From Trematomus loennbergii (lineage: Eukaryota; Chordata; Actinopteri; Perciformes; Nototheniidae): a DNA stretch of 64,000 nt. Location of the stretch: NCBI GenBank assembly GCA_012861695.1, contig JAAOOA010000086.1:7903885-7967884 (forward strand). Reading direction: 5' to 3'. The notes beneath the pieces are model-generated. The model was not told the origin of the DNA. It did no database searches and saw only the letters and a list, made by a program, of their open reading frames with translations. The position numbers and the translations under genes are program-made. Below, piece by piece: positions 1-14,557 of the stretch (within the stretch, counting starts at the first letter, position 1; every line of letters begins with the position of its first letter).

Positions 1-3000
1 TATTTGTTAAAAAATGGGTTGTTTATGCTGCACATTTTATGGTGTAACTTCTCCCAAATTGCCGAGCAGATGTACCCTGCTGTCAGGATGGAATGACAAA
101 TATGCATGACTTAAATTCTGCCAAGATTTCTAAATAGAATGCTTGCAAACTGTTAAAACTCTTTTTTTGCAGCCAGAAAACCCAAATCTAAATGTAATTA
201 AAAGTCATCATAGACAGTTAGAACATGTTGATGGGTCCCTACGGTTTGAAACATCACCCAGTATTCATATTTCCCCAAACTCAGTTATCCTGCCTCCCTC
301 TTCTTGGCTAGCCTTCCTGTGTTTGAGGTGCTCCAGAGAGCGAACTCTGCTGTTAACAGCCAATTAAACTCATTTACAGCCGGCCCTGCTATGGCCCTTC
401 TCATAATAAACTTATGGTGGCAGTGATGCATTGGCTGTGTAAAAACTACAGCTCTAAAGAAAATATAACACCGGGCCCTCCTGCGATGCGGCCTATGAAG
501 TTACCGATTTGCTTTCATTCAGCAGCCACTTTAATAAACTGTCATTTACAGGTATGGAAAAATCATACAAGTGCATATAAAACCATATAAATGCATATAC
601 ATGACACAGGGAGCCCATTACCACTTGGGCCACTGTTGTTAATACTTTAATAACTACTTACATGAAATGCTGTAAAGTGCAAGGTCAGCAGGAGGCACAG
701 CTGTCATCAGAAACCAACATATAGAGCCACAATCAAAGACTCACAGCACTTTATAATAAAACAGAAACTAACATGCATGATTTTTTTATAAATCTGGCAA
801 CTAACTTAATTTTCAGCCAATGAGGATGTTTTATATTGGGTTCAATTTTGAAGTTTTCTTTTGTTTGTCCTGAAACTCACACTGATCCATCAGTGGTGCT
901 CGTGTTTAGGTGACACCCAGTTTCTCAGAGTTAACAGTTACCCACAGATGGTCATATGTATTCAGACAGAGCAAGCGGTGTGTTCATATTACTCTCATGC
1001 TGTCTAGACCACAGGCAATTAACGTCACTCGACACCAGAGGCAGAAAGAGGAAGAGGATGGGGAGAAAGAGATGGATGTATGAGCAAGCAATATGCAAGG
1101 AGGAAAGAAAGTGTGTGTTGGATTGAGTGGTGTTGTGATGCTACATTAACCATCCTTAACACACACGTCCCTAATAACAGTAGATTTAGGCAGAAATGAG
1201 TAGTTATTAAAGGTAGAAAAAAGGAGAATTGTTCAAGAGTTGTGCTTTTTTACAGGCGTCAATGTCTAGTTAGTCCATCAAATGTTATAATATTCTAAAC
1301 AGGAACCTTTATAAAAGGACAGAAGAAAATAAATACACTTTTTTCATGTTTTTCCTGACTTTTTTTTTAGAGGGCACTGAATTGTTTTCCACTTTTTTCT
1401 TCCACTTCATTCACAGGAATGCTGGGAATGAGAAAGAGGTCGGAGGAAAGGAGGGAGAGAGAGGTTCAGGCAAAGGTGTGTGTGTGTGTGTGTGTGTGTG
1501 TTTTGGGGGAGGTCAGGGAGTGACAGTAGACAGCGTGGTTCTGTGATGGCAGGATACTGGATCAGATTGCAGCCCGAGCCCCACCAGTACACCCAGTACA
1601 ATGTGCCGCTCTGTTCCCCGCTCACATCTGCAGCCGGGGCCCTTCCTGCCCGGAGGACCACAATCACGACAAAAACACACCCACAAAAATAACACGCGGG
1701 GCCACAGAGGTGCACACTCACACTGCCGGGGCAGGACAAACTGCAGCGACACACCTCACGAGATGAGGAGAGGCAAATATGAAACAAGGTAGAAAAACAG
1801 AAAGTCAGGGGGAACAAACTCTCTCTCTCTACTTTCCTTTTTCACACTCGGCCTGCTCCATCGGCCTCTCTTGCCATAAGCGCTCACAGATGGCTAAACT
1901 CTTTTGATGTGAACGCGGGACAATTACACTGCAGTCATTAAGACAGGAAACACGGGAGGCAGGTGCTGTAGGCAGAGATTACAGTAGCCGGTGATTCCCA
2001 CTGACAGCTGCTAAAATAAATAAAAACCATGTAAAGTATATGTGACACTGATTATATAACACTAATGCAGAGCCTTCATGACTTCTACCTGATGTTTTTG
2101 AGATTTAATTGAATTTTTTTTTTCAAATATGGGGAATAATCTTGTACAGACTTTTCTTTCTAAACATTTTCATTTATTGTATTATGTAGTGCAAACAGCT
2201 AAACTAAACTACACTTCAAAATTGAAAAAAGGGATTGTGAGATGAAATGTGCAGGCATATGTACATTTGAAATCTTGTCAGTATATTTTGAAGTTTGAAC
2301 AACTCTTTGCAGTATTTAAAAGCTCAAATCAATGCTTATGGTCAATATATAGCTCATATCTCCAATTTACCAACATTTCAAGAAACTCAGAAACACCAGG
2401 GGTGACTTTCGTACATCCTGAATAAAGTAAAAATGTTCTTAGTGTTTGATTCTCTCATTGAGGTAGTATGCAAACCACTGAAAATATATATATATATATA
2501 AATATAATCAAAAATAATGATATGCCGTTGGTGTATAATGGTGCACTGTACTGCATGTATGTTTGCAACAGGTGTCTCTCAGGTCTGAAACAATGCAATC
2601 ATTGTTACACTCTAACCCACTCAGAACCACACAGCCACAACTGAGCAAACATGCAGACCACCAGCCTAACACAACCTGATAGAAAACACATGTGATACCC
2701 AGGGTGGCAGTCACACTGCAGAAGGGCTTGTGCTGCTTAAACTGCAAGACTTTTCGTTTGCATGATTGTAGTTTCCCTCTATCACCACTAGATGGAGCTA
2801 AAAGTGATTGCAATCAAAGTCACACCCTCACATGAGTGAGAGGTGCAAATGCTTACTGGATGAATGACTATAAAGCAGAGGCTGTACATACTGTCAGTTA
2901 ACAGAGTAAACAACTCTCACACACCTCTTCTGTGTGAATACAAACAGCTTGACACACACACACTGGACACACACTCAGCAATGAGAATAACTGGTCAATA

Positions 3001-6000
3001 ACGCTCACACGGTTATTCAGCTTGTTTCATTTCTCATTTAGACCACATGAAGCATTTAAAAAACACATATTAATAATAAGAAAAGGGTATTCACATTAAA
3101 GGTAGCATATAATTATGATATTCCATATATATTTAATAAATATATTATATATTCTTATTCCTTGAGCTTGAAAAATACACTCTTCTGTGATATATTAAAA
3201 TACTGTGCAATTTTTTCTATGTTGAAACTTGAATAAATTACACACACATTCAGACCTATCACTCTAGACCTGTGTGAGGTGGCAGCTTTGTGATTTTCAG
3301 TTGACTTTTGAAGAAAGTCTGTATTTTCTGCCCTAGACTGTCTGCCATACGGACAATTTCAGTGTGCACGATATGTAAAGATGTGTGTGCACGTATGCCC
3401 TTTCCTCTTTTGGTACAGCTGTGCCAAATACCAGACACACACTCCAGCTGACACGTTGACCCCTCACCTCTCACCTCTACACAACAAGCACATTGTTAGA
3501 CACACAGAGCAAGAGGGACATGCAATATTGACCTGCGTATTAACACACACACAAACACACACAGATGCACAAATTCATCTGAACACCAATTTTTGTGTCA
3601 ATATTTGAGTCTCCTGGCATTTTGAAGAATAAACAAAGATGGCAGGATGTTTGGGGTCATATATTTCAGAAAGTTGAATTTATTTAAAACCTGAAAAGCG
3701 TAAACTAAGCACCAGTTGTTCCTCACTCACCAGCTGTGTGCCCATCCTCCCAGCTGACCACGATTGCTAGGCGTACGAGCTGCTGCAGGTTGTAATTTTC
3801 AACATGGTGCTCTGTAGTTACGATTTATTTATAATGCCTCGTGCACACAGACAGAAAATCCATTATGAGTACCCATACATTATTTATAAGGATTCAAATG
3901 AGGGTTTGCTTTGTCACTGTGGGGTTAATTATCATAGAAGTATCGCACAATGAAAGAAAATACAAACTATCTTTTATGATATATTAATTTATTGTAGGGC
4001 AATCCTGACCTATTAATTACAGGAGATCCTGCCATCACAGGTGTTTTAGACCATCCCCATGTAAACCTGAAGGACAAGTATTTTAAGATATTTTATAATT
4101 CTAAAACTAACTGGGAAGTTACAGTCAGTCACATTCATCATTAACAGCTTTTGCAGTCCAAACTGAAAATGAGCTGCAACGTATTTAAACAGAATAACTG
4201 ATGGGGGTTTTTGATTTACAATAAGAAATACAATGTCTACATGTCAAATTGAAGATGTTGAAGTAAGCACCATATGGTGACAGCACTGATTTGTGCTGTG
4301 TAAAGGCCTCGTGCCCTGGGAAAAGCGATTGAGAAGAAGTTAAGAGAATTTCATTTCAGTGGAAAAACTATCAAACACCCAATTTGTAATAATTCTAACA
4401 ACAACCTCCTCCATCACGCAGCAATCTGAAAAGCAGGTTACAGGTGTGCTTTTTAAGGAACTGAGAACTGAACTAACTTTAAGAAGTCTTGCTGGATGTC
4501 TGTGAGTTAAATCTCAGTGTGACACTAAACACGTTGCTAACTCACCAAGTATTCAAACACCAAATATACATTCAATCATCTATCATGAGATTCCTGGTTT
4601 TGCTTTTGTTTCTTTGTGACTTTTAGGTTTTTACACCTGCTTTAATCAGCGCTAATTTACCAGAATAAAGTTTATGAGTCACTTTAGTTCAGAGACTGTG
4701 TATTTACTTCTATATTCCCTGGTGAGTCCTCTACTGTCCCCTGTGTTCCATGATGTGGTCTGTGCCAGTCTGTGCTGCGCTCATACTGCTACGTGTATCA
4801 TTCTGGGGGTGGTGTGGTTTCAGGGATGGAGGCCACAGTCTTAGTTTGGACCTGAGGGTGGATGCTGACACCACAAGGCCCTGCACGGGACCACAGGGCC
4901 GGGGCAAATGAGAAACCTGTCTTGATCCTATTCATGTGAGTGAGCTCTGCTGCAATGAGTTTACAAAACCTTACAGGAACACATTATTAATTTGATTTTC
5001 TAAATATTTTCACAGAGAAATAGTAACTTTATTTAGATTCAACTTATATTAAATGTTACTGTTGCCAATACAATGGATTTTAAACTGCCAAAAGTAGAGA
5101 TTTTAAAAACATGAATACTGTACATAACAGTTCAGAAAATGTAAATGTGCCAATGGACAGCTAAGCAGTGCTAATGATTAAACATCATTTATAGATAATA
5201 GCTTAAAACTAGTAAAATAAACTTTTCACAACATGTTTTATTAACCTTAAAGATACTACTCGATGTCCATGCACTGATCTACTGGTTTAATCCTAACAGT
5301 TAATCAAACTAATATTTGAAACAGTGTACGGCACAACCTATATGTTATCATTAAATAAAATATCTAACTAGCACTGACAAAATATTTTTGAATACATACA
5401 TTTATCTCAGAGTCTAGTCGGATGTCAGACTTATAATAAAGACAAGAGTGAGAGCAGTGAGTCAGCATCCCATAATAATCATCATCGCTGTCTATAGCAA
5501 CACTTTCAGACTGGAAATCCCCACATCAGAGAGATTTACAGATGTTATTTGGCTGGAGAAAAACAGGTCTGAGAAGATTGAAAGCAGAGTGATGTGTTGT
5601 GTGTGTGTGCATCTTACAAAAATGCAAACTAATTATGAACCTAATGTTTTTCTAGATATTTAAATCCAATGTCTTACAACTATATTGTGTCATTTAAAAA
5701 CCCCACAGGTATTTCATAACAGAAATCCTGCTATCCTTGTAATGTATATCAGTCTTTGTTCCAGCACTAACTCATTCACATGTCATATATTGCATGATTT
5801 ATCCATATCTTAAGTTTAGTAAGGGCACTGTTCATGGTACACCCCTAATTCACCAGGGTGTCTCCCTCCCCTCCTGCTAATGCATGCTGGGAAAGGCCAC
5901 ATTATGTGAGCTTATTCAGAAAGAAACAGGTAATAAAACTAAATGTTGTATGCTACTTATATTATTAGTTAATTGGGAATTTATGGAGAAGGTCACTTGG

Positions 6001-9000
6001 AACAGTCCCACATAAGTTATGACATAGCGCAAAGAGGTACATGCTTTACAGTGATCAATTACCTTTGTCTTCTATATATATATCTAGATAATATAGACTG
6101 AAGAGTAATGCTTACGCCTTATCCCATTCTAGGAAAACAACTATCTTTACCTAACATTTAAACTATTTTCAAATGGATAGACGGTATTAAGATCTGGTAG
6201 AGTTGTACGTTAACATTAAATGTAAAGGCACACAGCTAGTCCCTCCTACACTGGTGAAATAACAGTGACTAGGAATAGCATCCTATGCAGACAGCCTGTC
6301 ATTATAAAGCTGGCACACTCTCCTGCCTCCTTGTACATCTTTCTGCTAGAACAGTATGCCTTGGAGGAAGGACGCACACCCACCAACCACTAAATCATCA
6401 CCTATGAAAATAAGGAAGAGCTATCTTCAACTCACTTTGTTCCTTTAAGTCTGCAGTGCCAAAGTGGTTTTGTCTGAGAACGTTTTTTTTTTACGAGTTT
6501 CCAGTTTGAGGGGATGTCATGGTTTAGAACCGAGGCCTCAGACGTTTTTATGTGTATCATAGCTTTGACTTATGTGTGTTTTAATTTTAACACCACAGTC
6601 TGGGTCTTATATGCAAATTATGTCATTTAGCTTTGGTTAAGGCCATTAAGAGACTGATAGTGTACAGTCACAGTTGCCTAAAGAAAGGATACCTGAACCA
6701 TTTAACAGTTTTAACAAGTGGCTCTAAAAAGGACTTTTTGTGTGGAATTGAAACCAGCTTTCACACGAAGAAGTCTCTGTGAAAATAAAGTACTTTTTCT
6801 AATTCATTTAAATTCATTGAAACCATCAGCTGTTTATAGTAGTTAAACTAAATTAGATTAATGACATGCTAACCAACTTTAAGACAAAACCAAGCCATTT
6901 TCAGATGGTGGAGATTTTGCCCTGAACTCAGTGTCCCAGGCAGCCTGTTCTCCCTGGCGGAGGTCCACCTCCAACGTAGACATACATTACACATGGATAC
7001 ATTTATGGTTGAGCTATGGCTGTGGTTTTTCTCAATCTTGGAAAAGGAGGCAGAATTATAATGCCAAATGAGAGTAAGTTCTGCCTGGGAGACTTAACTG
7101 ATGGCAAAAAAATGCTATGCAAGATCAGCAGCTACAATTAATTTTGAAGGGGAAAGTCAAATATAAAATAAATATGTACACAACATGATCAAACTAGACA
7201 CTACCTTGGACAACACGGTCTGTGCTAAAAGCAAGAGAAGAGTATTGACGTAAATCACCAGAGCCACAAGGGCCCATGGGAAAATGATGACAAAGCAAAG
7301 GAAAAATAAAGAGGGACATGGTTAAAGCTGCCAGACTGGGTCACATATGACCAACAGAAGCCTGAAATACCACACACTTCCATACAGTAGGAATGAGCTG
7401 TCAAACGCCTGCTCCCCCGCCACACATAGACACTCTATTCAGCAGAGAGAACCAGAGCAGGGTTAAGTTATGTTTGGCCAACTGAGACAGACTGCCCTTT
7501 GAGGAGGGCTCAGCTTTGAAATTAGGGTGAGGAACATCCATGTCAAGACAATATTGCCCTCTGATTTTCTCCTCCTTTGAACAAAACTCTGCTTTCATGG
7601 CTTTTGGGGCCTTCTGCTCTCTGGGTGCTTCATGCATCCCTCCTCCTTTTCTCTAGTCCTCATTCTCCCAGCGAACACAGAATAAACATGAAAGATCCTG
7701 ACCACTTTCTTCTCTAAATCAGTCTTTCACTGGCAGGGTGGGGCGCAGCTATAGTTTTACACTAACATCTGGGCTCCTGCACGCACCGCACTGCGCGCAC
7801 AGGAACGCGCACACAGACGCACCGCGCGCAGTGGTTCAGCCCGTCTAGCCAATGCGCATTAACTATTGTGCAAAACGCGGCACGTGAGTGTATTTGTGTG
7901 TATTTGTGTCACTCTGATATTATCCAATGATTTAAAGTATTTTTCTACAAGCAAACGACCACAGCGCCTCTAGAGGCATCCTTTAAGATGGGAAATACAA
8001 CCTGCACAAGGTGTTGGACACAGAGCCACATTCACATGTATGTGGCATACATTTCCACACCCAGAACTGGGAAAAACATCCATAGCTCACAGACGCATAT
8101 GCACAAACAGAACTGTACAAAGCGCACATAGACACGGAGACACTGGACGCTTTCACTCCCAAAGCCCTGTGACCGAGGTGCTCCGCCGCATAATAACCTA
8201 TTCATAAAAAGCAAAAATGTCTCAGACTTCCTCCTCCAAAATACACACGGGAGACGACGGGAAGGTGCAATCGCCTCTCGCAATCTGAAATTGGAAACGG
8301 GGCCAAAGAATACACTGGGGGGGCAATTTATGTTACAAAAGCCCCCTTGGTCCGTAAGCTGTCCCCGCAAGCTCTCCACAAGAGGAATAAAGAGCCATTG
8401 ATCCATCTGTCCACTGAAACTTCTGAAGCAAATGTACTTCTCAAAACCTAAACGGTTAAACCTGACATCATGTTTCTATTCAAAATCTGGATGATGGGTA
8501 TCAGCGAAAGCAGTCATCCGTTGCTTCTACTTAACCAGCTATTATCATATAACAAGTGTTTAAATCGTTCAGTTCCCCTTCTGTAAGATATTCAAAAGAG
8601 TCATAATTAATAAAAGGTTAACAAAAACGTCACACCTTATAATCAAACACGAAATGTTCACATATCTGTGGCTGCACCTATGCATGTACTAATGATCATT
8701 ATTTAATATTCATTGACATGGTGTGGCATTGCGTTTTATAAGCCTCCTGTCAGATCTGAACTGATCTGGACTCAGGTGAATCAATGGATTCTCTGTGGTA
8801 AAAATAACTAAAGACAACTAGAGGTCCGTCAGGGAACTGCAGCACATACAGATCATTCCTTAAAGTCATACTCGGTATGACTCGAATACAAACATAACAT
8901 GTTGTTCTACTAGGTAGGAGAACAACTTAAAATCAACTTTCCATGGCTTATTGAGCCATCCTAAACTTGGTGAAGAAATCCCTCCTCCCTGCAGCAGAGG

Positions 9001-10031
9001 CAGTGATGGATGGACTGGTGCACAGGCTGAGCTGGTAAACACTCTGCCATCCTCACACAGTGCTGCCGTGGACCCGTTTACACTCAGTTGCAAAACACAT
9101 ATTATTTCATTACGGGATATTCAATTCGACCAAACTTCTAATAATGCAACCGAAGCAGCTATGTGCACCGTCATATTCACAGTGTGGTGTAAAATAAGCT
9201 GTCATTTCAAAACTGAAAGGGATTCTTAGTAGTGAGTTTTTAGTTTAAGATAAACAGGAAAAGTCAACAAATGGCAGAAAAAGCACCTGGATACCCAAAG
9301 AAATCAGCTGAGGGCACAATCGATGACACCTGTCAGCAAGCTCTGGGCACGCAGAAAGGGGAGACGCCCGAGGAAATTATTTCCAAATAAAAAACTTAAT
9401 TCAAACCATAATTACGCACTTACGTTTTCCTACAGAGAAACGCAATTAACATGCTTTTATAACGACCCTACTCCGTCACCATTCCCTAAAAGAAAAGCTT
9501 AATTTGCAATAGCAACATATTTTCATATAACAATTTTTCTTCGTTTGTTTTAATGGGATAGACGCAGTGCCCATTGGCCCATTATTGGACTCTTAGATGT
9601 CCCTCGCATCACTTATTCTTATGTCTCAACTAATTTCACTCAATTTCCAAATGGTCGTTAGCATGGTCCATTCATAAAAACCTTTATGAACCTGTGAAGA
9701 AAACAAGTCACACTTCTTTAGGAAGTTGATTGAGTGCCAACATGAAAAATAAATAAACTTCTTAACATGCAAGTACATGCAAAATATATCTGAAATACTG
9801 TGGGCCATTGCTTCTGGGCCAATGTTTACCACAATTCTCGGGAAAAATCTAAAGAAACAGCTCAGGTGCGCAAATAGCCAATAATGGATGAGGCATTACG
9901 CAAGGTAAATCCAAGTAGACAGCGAATAATGACAAGGTTTGGAACATTAAACAACATTATAAGTCGCCAAATAATTTAAGCAAGTCTTTAAGAACACATT
10001 ATAAACATCTTTCTAATAGAAACTGTCTTAC
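1..10031. other. presumed col11a2 intron 1, no exon recognised
   Basis: This stretch lies downstream, on the minus strand, of the collagen first exon ending at 10032, and is read as its first intron. I looked for the next expected exon, which in collagen V/XI starts the laminin-G/TSPN-like domain with a motif like DVLKALDFH, and did not find it on either strand. What can be seen is AT-rich non-coding DNA, a GT repeat at 1476-1501, a short AT run near 2485-2500 and a GC-rich patch with several CGCGC/GCGC motifs around 7775-7880. That patch could be an enhancer or CpG cluster, but nothing proves it. The intron reading is an inference from the donor site at 10032. Confidence 0.5.
1476..1501 (+). 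repeat. (GT)n microsatellite
   Basis: A run of about 13 GT units, flanked by purine-rich DNA. No other function is visible. Confidence 0.9.
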
Positions 10032-10149
10032 CTGCACGAGCCACGGTCGTTTGGCATACGACGAGCACCACGGTTACCAAGGCAAAGGATGAGAAGTCCA
10101 TGCGCCATGGTCTCCGTTTCTTCCGGAAGGGACAATCTCCAGTATCCAT
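10032..10149 (-). CDS. col11a2: collagen type XI alpha-2-like, first coding exon (signal peptide)
   Basis: The exon opens with ATG at 10149 and encodes 39 complete codons plus one base, ending in a good donor (GCAG|gtaaga). The protein start has a basic stretch (PFRKKRRPWR, residues 7-16), then a hydrophobic core (FSSFALVTVVLVVCQ, about residues 19-33) and a small-residue end (VARA), i.e. a secretory signal peptide with a long basic n-region. The shape and the phase-1 junction after ARA/G resemble exon 1 of fibrillar collagens V/XI, which continue with a laminin-G-like N-propeptide that is not in the window. No upstream in-frame ATG is present. The alpha-2(XI) assignment rests mainly on synteny: in vertebrates COL11A2 lies directly downstream of RXRB in the same orientation, as here. 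The paralogue col5a1 beside rxra has the same geometry, but the receptor here is rxrb. Role if correct: a minor fibrillar collagen chain of cartilage, nucleating collagen II fibrils. Confidence 0.6.
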
Positions 10150-10562
10150 AGTGTTGCAGTAGTTTGCCGGCTTGGTTGAGCTGTAAATGTAGGATATGGT
10201 GGAAGTTATCCTCTCACTGAAAACCAGCCGACGAGAGGGACCCGACTGAACCTTCTGCCAGGCGACAGACAAAAAGGCACGCCTCTGGAGACGTCGCTGC
10301 CTCTCTCCCGGAGACTTTCCTTAATGAGTTACCTATGTCTGACTATCTAAATGCACGAAACCTAAACACTAAATGGGGTTTGGGGTGAAAATATATTTTA
10401 TTTTTAACGTGTAACCCCTTAGTGCTAAAGCCCCATTGAGTCAGACTGGGTACGAGTACCCAAAGTGGAGAGAGCAGCAGAGAGAGACCTGGAATCACGC
10501 TCTCTCTCCCCTTCTCTCTCTTTTCCTTCTTTACTTACACACTTACTCTCACGAAGAGTGAG

Positions 10563-10603
<41 letters not shown>

Positions 10604-11145
10604 AGAGAGAGAGAGTGAATGGCAAAGGAGGAGAGGGAGAGAAAGGGCGTGCGTAATTGCGCATTCGGCATACGTACGTATACGTGCACGGAGGAGCCTC
10701 TGAGTGTGAACTGCACGTTTTTAATGATAGGCCTATGCAAATACTTCAACCCCACACTAACAACAATTGCGTCCTTCTTTTAAACTGAGAGTTGGTGGTT
10801 TAATGGTAATAATTGGATGTACAGCAGTCAGTCATAACGCTTCTCTGTCTAAATAATCCGAATTCACTAAAAACGGCTTGCAGAACAAAAAATATTTACC
10901 TTTTCTATTTCCTTCTTTTGTTTCTTTATAAGTATCTGTGGCATGAAAAGCCAGGTTTTATAAACCATGAAGGGGAGTTCGGGTAGAAAAGACAGGATCG
11001 CTCACCTCGCTGAAACAGCAGAGAAGAGTGAGAGTCCGGCCAGCCAATCAGGCTTCTGTCCGCTCTTCTCGCCACGCCCCTTTCATCTAATCTGAGAAGC
11101 TCTCATCTCGTCCTGATTGGTCAGTCCCACGTGGCCTTGTTTTGC
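10150..11145 (-). promoter_or_regulatory. candidate 5' UTR and promoter of the collagen gene
   Basis: Upstream of the collagen ATG the sequence runs through a GC-richer segment (10200-10320), then a GT/GA microsatellite, then a cluster of promoter-like motifs at 11040-11140: a CCAAT box (agccaatcag near 11041), a GC-box-like cacgccccttt near 11072, an inverted CCAAT (tgattggtc near 11114) and an E-box (cacgtgg near 11128). Paired CCAAT boxes suit an NF-Y-dependent, TATA-less promoter. No TATA box was found at a sensible distance. The transcription start cannot be placed from sequence alone, and an extra non-coding exon is possible. Confidence 0.35.
10566..10614 (+). repeat. compound (GT)n(GA)n microsatellite
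   Basis: About 18 GT units followed by about six GA units, some 420 bp upstream of the collagen start codon. Apparent reading frames across it are repeat artefacts. Confidence 0.9.
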
Positions 11146-11166
11146 AGCATCAGCTCAGGTGTAGGC

Positions 11167-11175
11167 GTGTGTGTG

Positions 11176-11273
<98 letters not shown>
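11167..11273 (+). repeat. compound (GT)n(GA)n microsatellite
   Basis: About 40 GT units, with one GTT interruption, followed by about 12 AG units. It lies just beyond the CCAAT-box cluster. The alternating purine/pyrimidine tract next to a homopurine tract is the same GT-then-GA arrangement as at 10566-10614. Confidence 0.9.
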
Positions 11274-14200
11274 TATGAAAGGCTCAAGAAAAACAGACAT
11301 GAGTAAAGAGTAATTTGTAAATCAGTGTGTAGTGTGTAATCAACTTTTGCATGCCAACCCCAAGTCAGCTTCTATCAATCATTTCTCTCCTATATTTATT
11401 CTTTTTACATTTAGTAGACATACAGATGGAAAGATGGCACCTTACTGATTGTTTTATGCATGCATATTTAAAAGCAACCCACACATATACTGTCTGGTAA
11501 AAAAGCTGAATGATTTCACAACAGTTGAGCTTGGTGTTTTTTTAGCAAATGCTACTTAAAACACTGCAAATGGAGAGCTGTGCTTTAATACTAATGTAGT
11601 TCTTGTTTAAAGGCAGCAGGATGGTGACTGAAAGTTGGATTGACTAAAAATGAACTAAGATGAACTAAGTTAAACTTTTAGGGGGATCCGTTGGCAGAAA
11701 TGGAATATAATATGCATAACAATGTTTTTTTTATCAGTGTATAATCACGTTTTTAGTAGTTTAGAATGACCACTACATAAGGCAGGGTCCTCTTAAAAGA
11801 GTCATGTTTCTACAGTAGCCCAAAATAGACAAACCAAACTCTACAGAAAATCATCTGGCATCTTTCTTGGCTAGGATATACCGGACCCAATAGCTGAACA
11901 TTAGAAGATACAAAAGCAGTATTGACTGTCATATTATTGTACTGCATTGTATTAGCAGGATTATGAGTTTATCGCAATATTTTCCTATTGCACTGTATGA
12001 AACATGCTTTTGTCAGTAAGAGATAACCTGAAGGTTAACAAACAATATGAACAACACATTTATGACAAGTAAGGTTTCATTTTCAATTTCAAGCCCCTGA
12101 TTCTTCTTGCCACTGAGAAGATATCAAACCACTGTCACATAAACTTCAATCCTCCTTTAGAAGAGACATTCCTTTCATAATTTCAAAGCCACTTTCATAT
12201 CCCTACCTGTCATAAACACTCAATAGCATCTCCTATATTTCAAAGCGTTCCCCTGTGCCCAGCCGTCTGCCTTCTAAATGTTTCTATAGTCACAAAGCCC
12301 ATAGTTAGTCACTTTCTTTGAATGCAGACTCCACATGCAGAGAGTAGTAATTAACCATAATTATCCCCTGATGCTCTGTCTATAGCATCCACTCTTTCTA
12401 CCACCCTCCATTCCCCCTATTTCTGTCTGGGTCTCTGAGGGGAAAGGGGGGTGATTTGTTTGCATTCTGTGGTATTTACATGATAACTCCCCTGAGTATC
12501 ATTCATTCTTAGTGCTGAGTAGCAATATAAACTGTGAAGGAACTATTACCTTACATTATATACAAATATAATATATTCTGATGAGATTACAGACAGAGAC
12601 TTGTTCTGTAGCTATTTTCCATAACATAGAAAATATATCCCTAAAGATTTTGAAGGGCCGAAAATATATTTCCTATTTACCTAGCCTTATGTGGCGTGCG
12701 TATGATTTGAACAAAACAGACTTGCAATATGATAAGCTAAACATATTATGTGTGTCCAATTGATGTACATTAAATTAATCTTATTTTCATATAATTGATA
12801 TAGATCACATGACATGCAACAGACTGGTTGCTCCTCTTAAAACTTTTAGAATTGTTCTTTACATTTACATTGGAGTTATTCAATCAAAGTCTTATCTACA
12901 CTGACCCTCAGCGATAAAGACTTTAGTGGCTTTGCAGCAACAGCATTCTTATGAGACACTCAGCTGTGACACGGCACCTCTCCAACACCAGGTAAACTAC
13001 TATAAGGTTAGATACATAATTGAAGTTTGAAAGGTTGAAAGAGTGTTTTATGAATGCAAACTGTTCACTAAAAGTATTGAATTGCTTTACTATTATGAAA
13101 TCAGTGTGTTATTTTAGAAGTGTGTCTTCCAAGCACATTCAATCTAATCGTTTTTTTGAATGCATCATCAGTGTCAGGCCAAAACAGAAGTCCAATAATG
13201 TATTCGGGTAACTCCTTCTGAATACTCTGCTGCTGCAAGAGACCTGCTAGGAGAGAAATCAAAACAGGACCTCACTTGGAGTTGACAAGGTAGCAGACAT
13301 TAACATGCTCCAAGTAGACATTAAAATGTAAACATTTGTGTCACTGTAGCATTACTGTGGCAGTCGTTGAGTGTTACAGTGACAGGGAACATCTGGTAGT
13401 AAGACATTAACTAAGCATCATCAGTGGCTTTAACACTATAACCTATTATTTTAGAATGAAGTGACACAAATAGTAAAACCAGGTGGATAAAGTATGTGTA
13501 AATGTAAATGAACAAGTCGACGAAAGGCTAGATACAGTAGCTTTTATTAATTGGATTTAACAGATTCAGACCTGTAATTAAATGTTGTCATCAGAAGTTA
13601 AAAAAACAAACATTTCGTTTTACTCAATACAACAGTTTAATCATATTTTGGTCAGAAATGTCATTATTAAGAGTCGACTCTAAGGTTTGCCTAAAATTGG
13701 GTGTCTAATTTAAAGATTTCATTATTTTTACGAGTGGCAAGTTTTATTTTCTACATTCAGTTTTGCAGGCTTTGATAAGAATTGGTGAAACATTTGTATT
13801 TTTTGTAAAGGGCTAAATGTAAGGATATCAGCTTGATGTCCTGCCACAGACAGCATTATATTGTACATTGGTTGAAATACGGTGCTATATTTACCATAAA
13901 CCCCGATACAGACCCTCTCCAGGTTTCTGCAGGCGTTGCCTTCTTTTCTTTGTATATGTTGTGGGATTATTTTTGGACCAATAGGCTCATAAGCTGCCTG
14001 ACTCCACCATCTCTTTACCCAAAATAAATGTCCTCTCCATACTAAACTCCAGAGAATCAGAAAAGGGACATGCTTAAAGTACCATAGCCATGTTTTACCT
14101 CTGTTTAGCGGTAATGTGCGGCCTATGAGTTTGCATTCAATGCTGCCAAAAGAAGAAAATTGTATAGTACTTTCTTATAAGGAACTATATGGGTGAGCTT

Positions 14201-14557
14201 TGATCCACTAGAATGAGAAGGAGCGGCTGTTGTGTGATCATTATCGAAAACCATCAACTAAGCTGCTGCATATAGCAATTATCAGGAATTGTAAGGAACA
14301 CAGGGAAGTTTCTACGCCTATATATAACTATATGAAAGCCCTAAGGAATATATAGAATCTCGTTCTCAGATGTAAAAAAAAACTCAGCGTATTTCTTTGA
14401 TGGGAAGTTAAAATAATGAAAAAAGGATAGGGGTCACGGAGCAGCAGGAATGCTAAAAATATCGGAAATCTGAGAGTAACGAACCAAATGAATGAGCATT
14501 TAATGCAATAAAATGTAGTATCAACAATTTTAAACTCAGAAGTTGTCATTTATTGTA

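Noticed and set aside
1407..1817. 136-codon minus-strand frame
   Set aside because: Crosses a GT microsatellite, has no recognisable domain and does not match the expected collagen exon 2.
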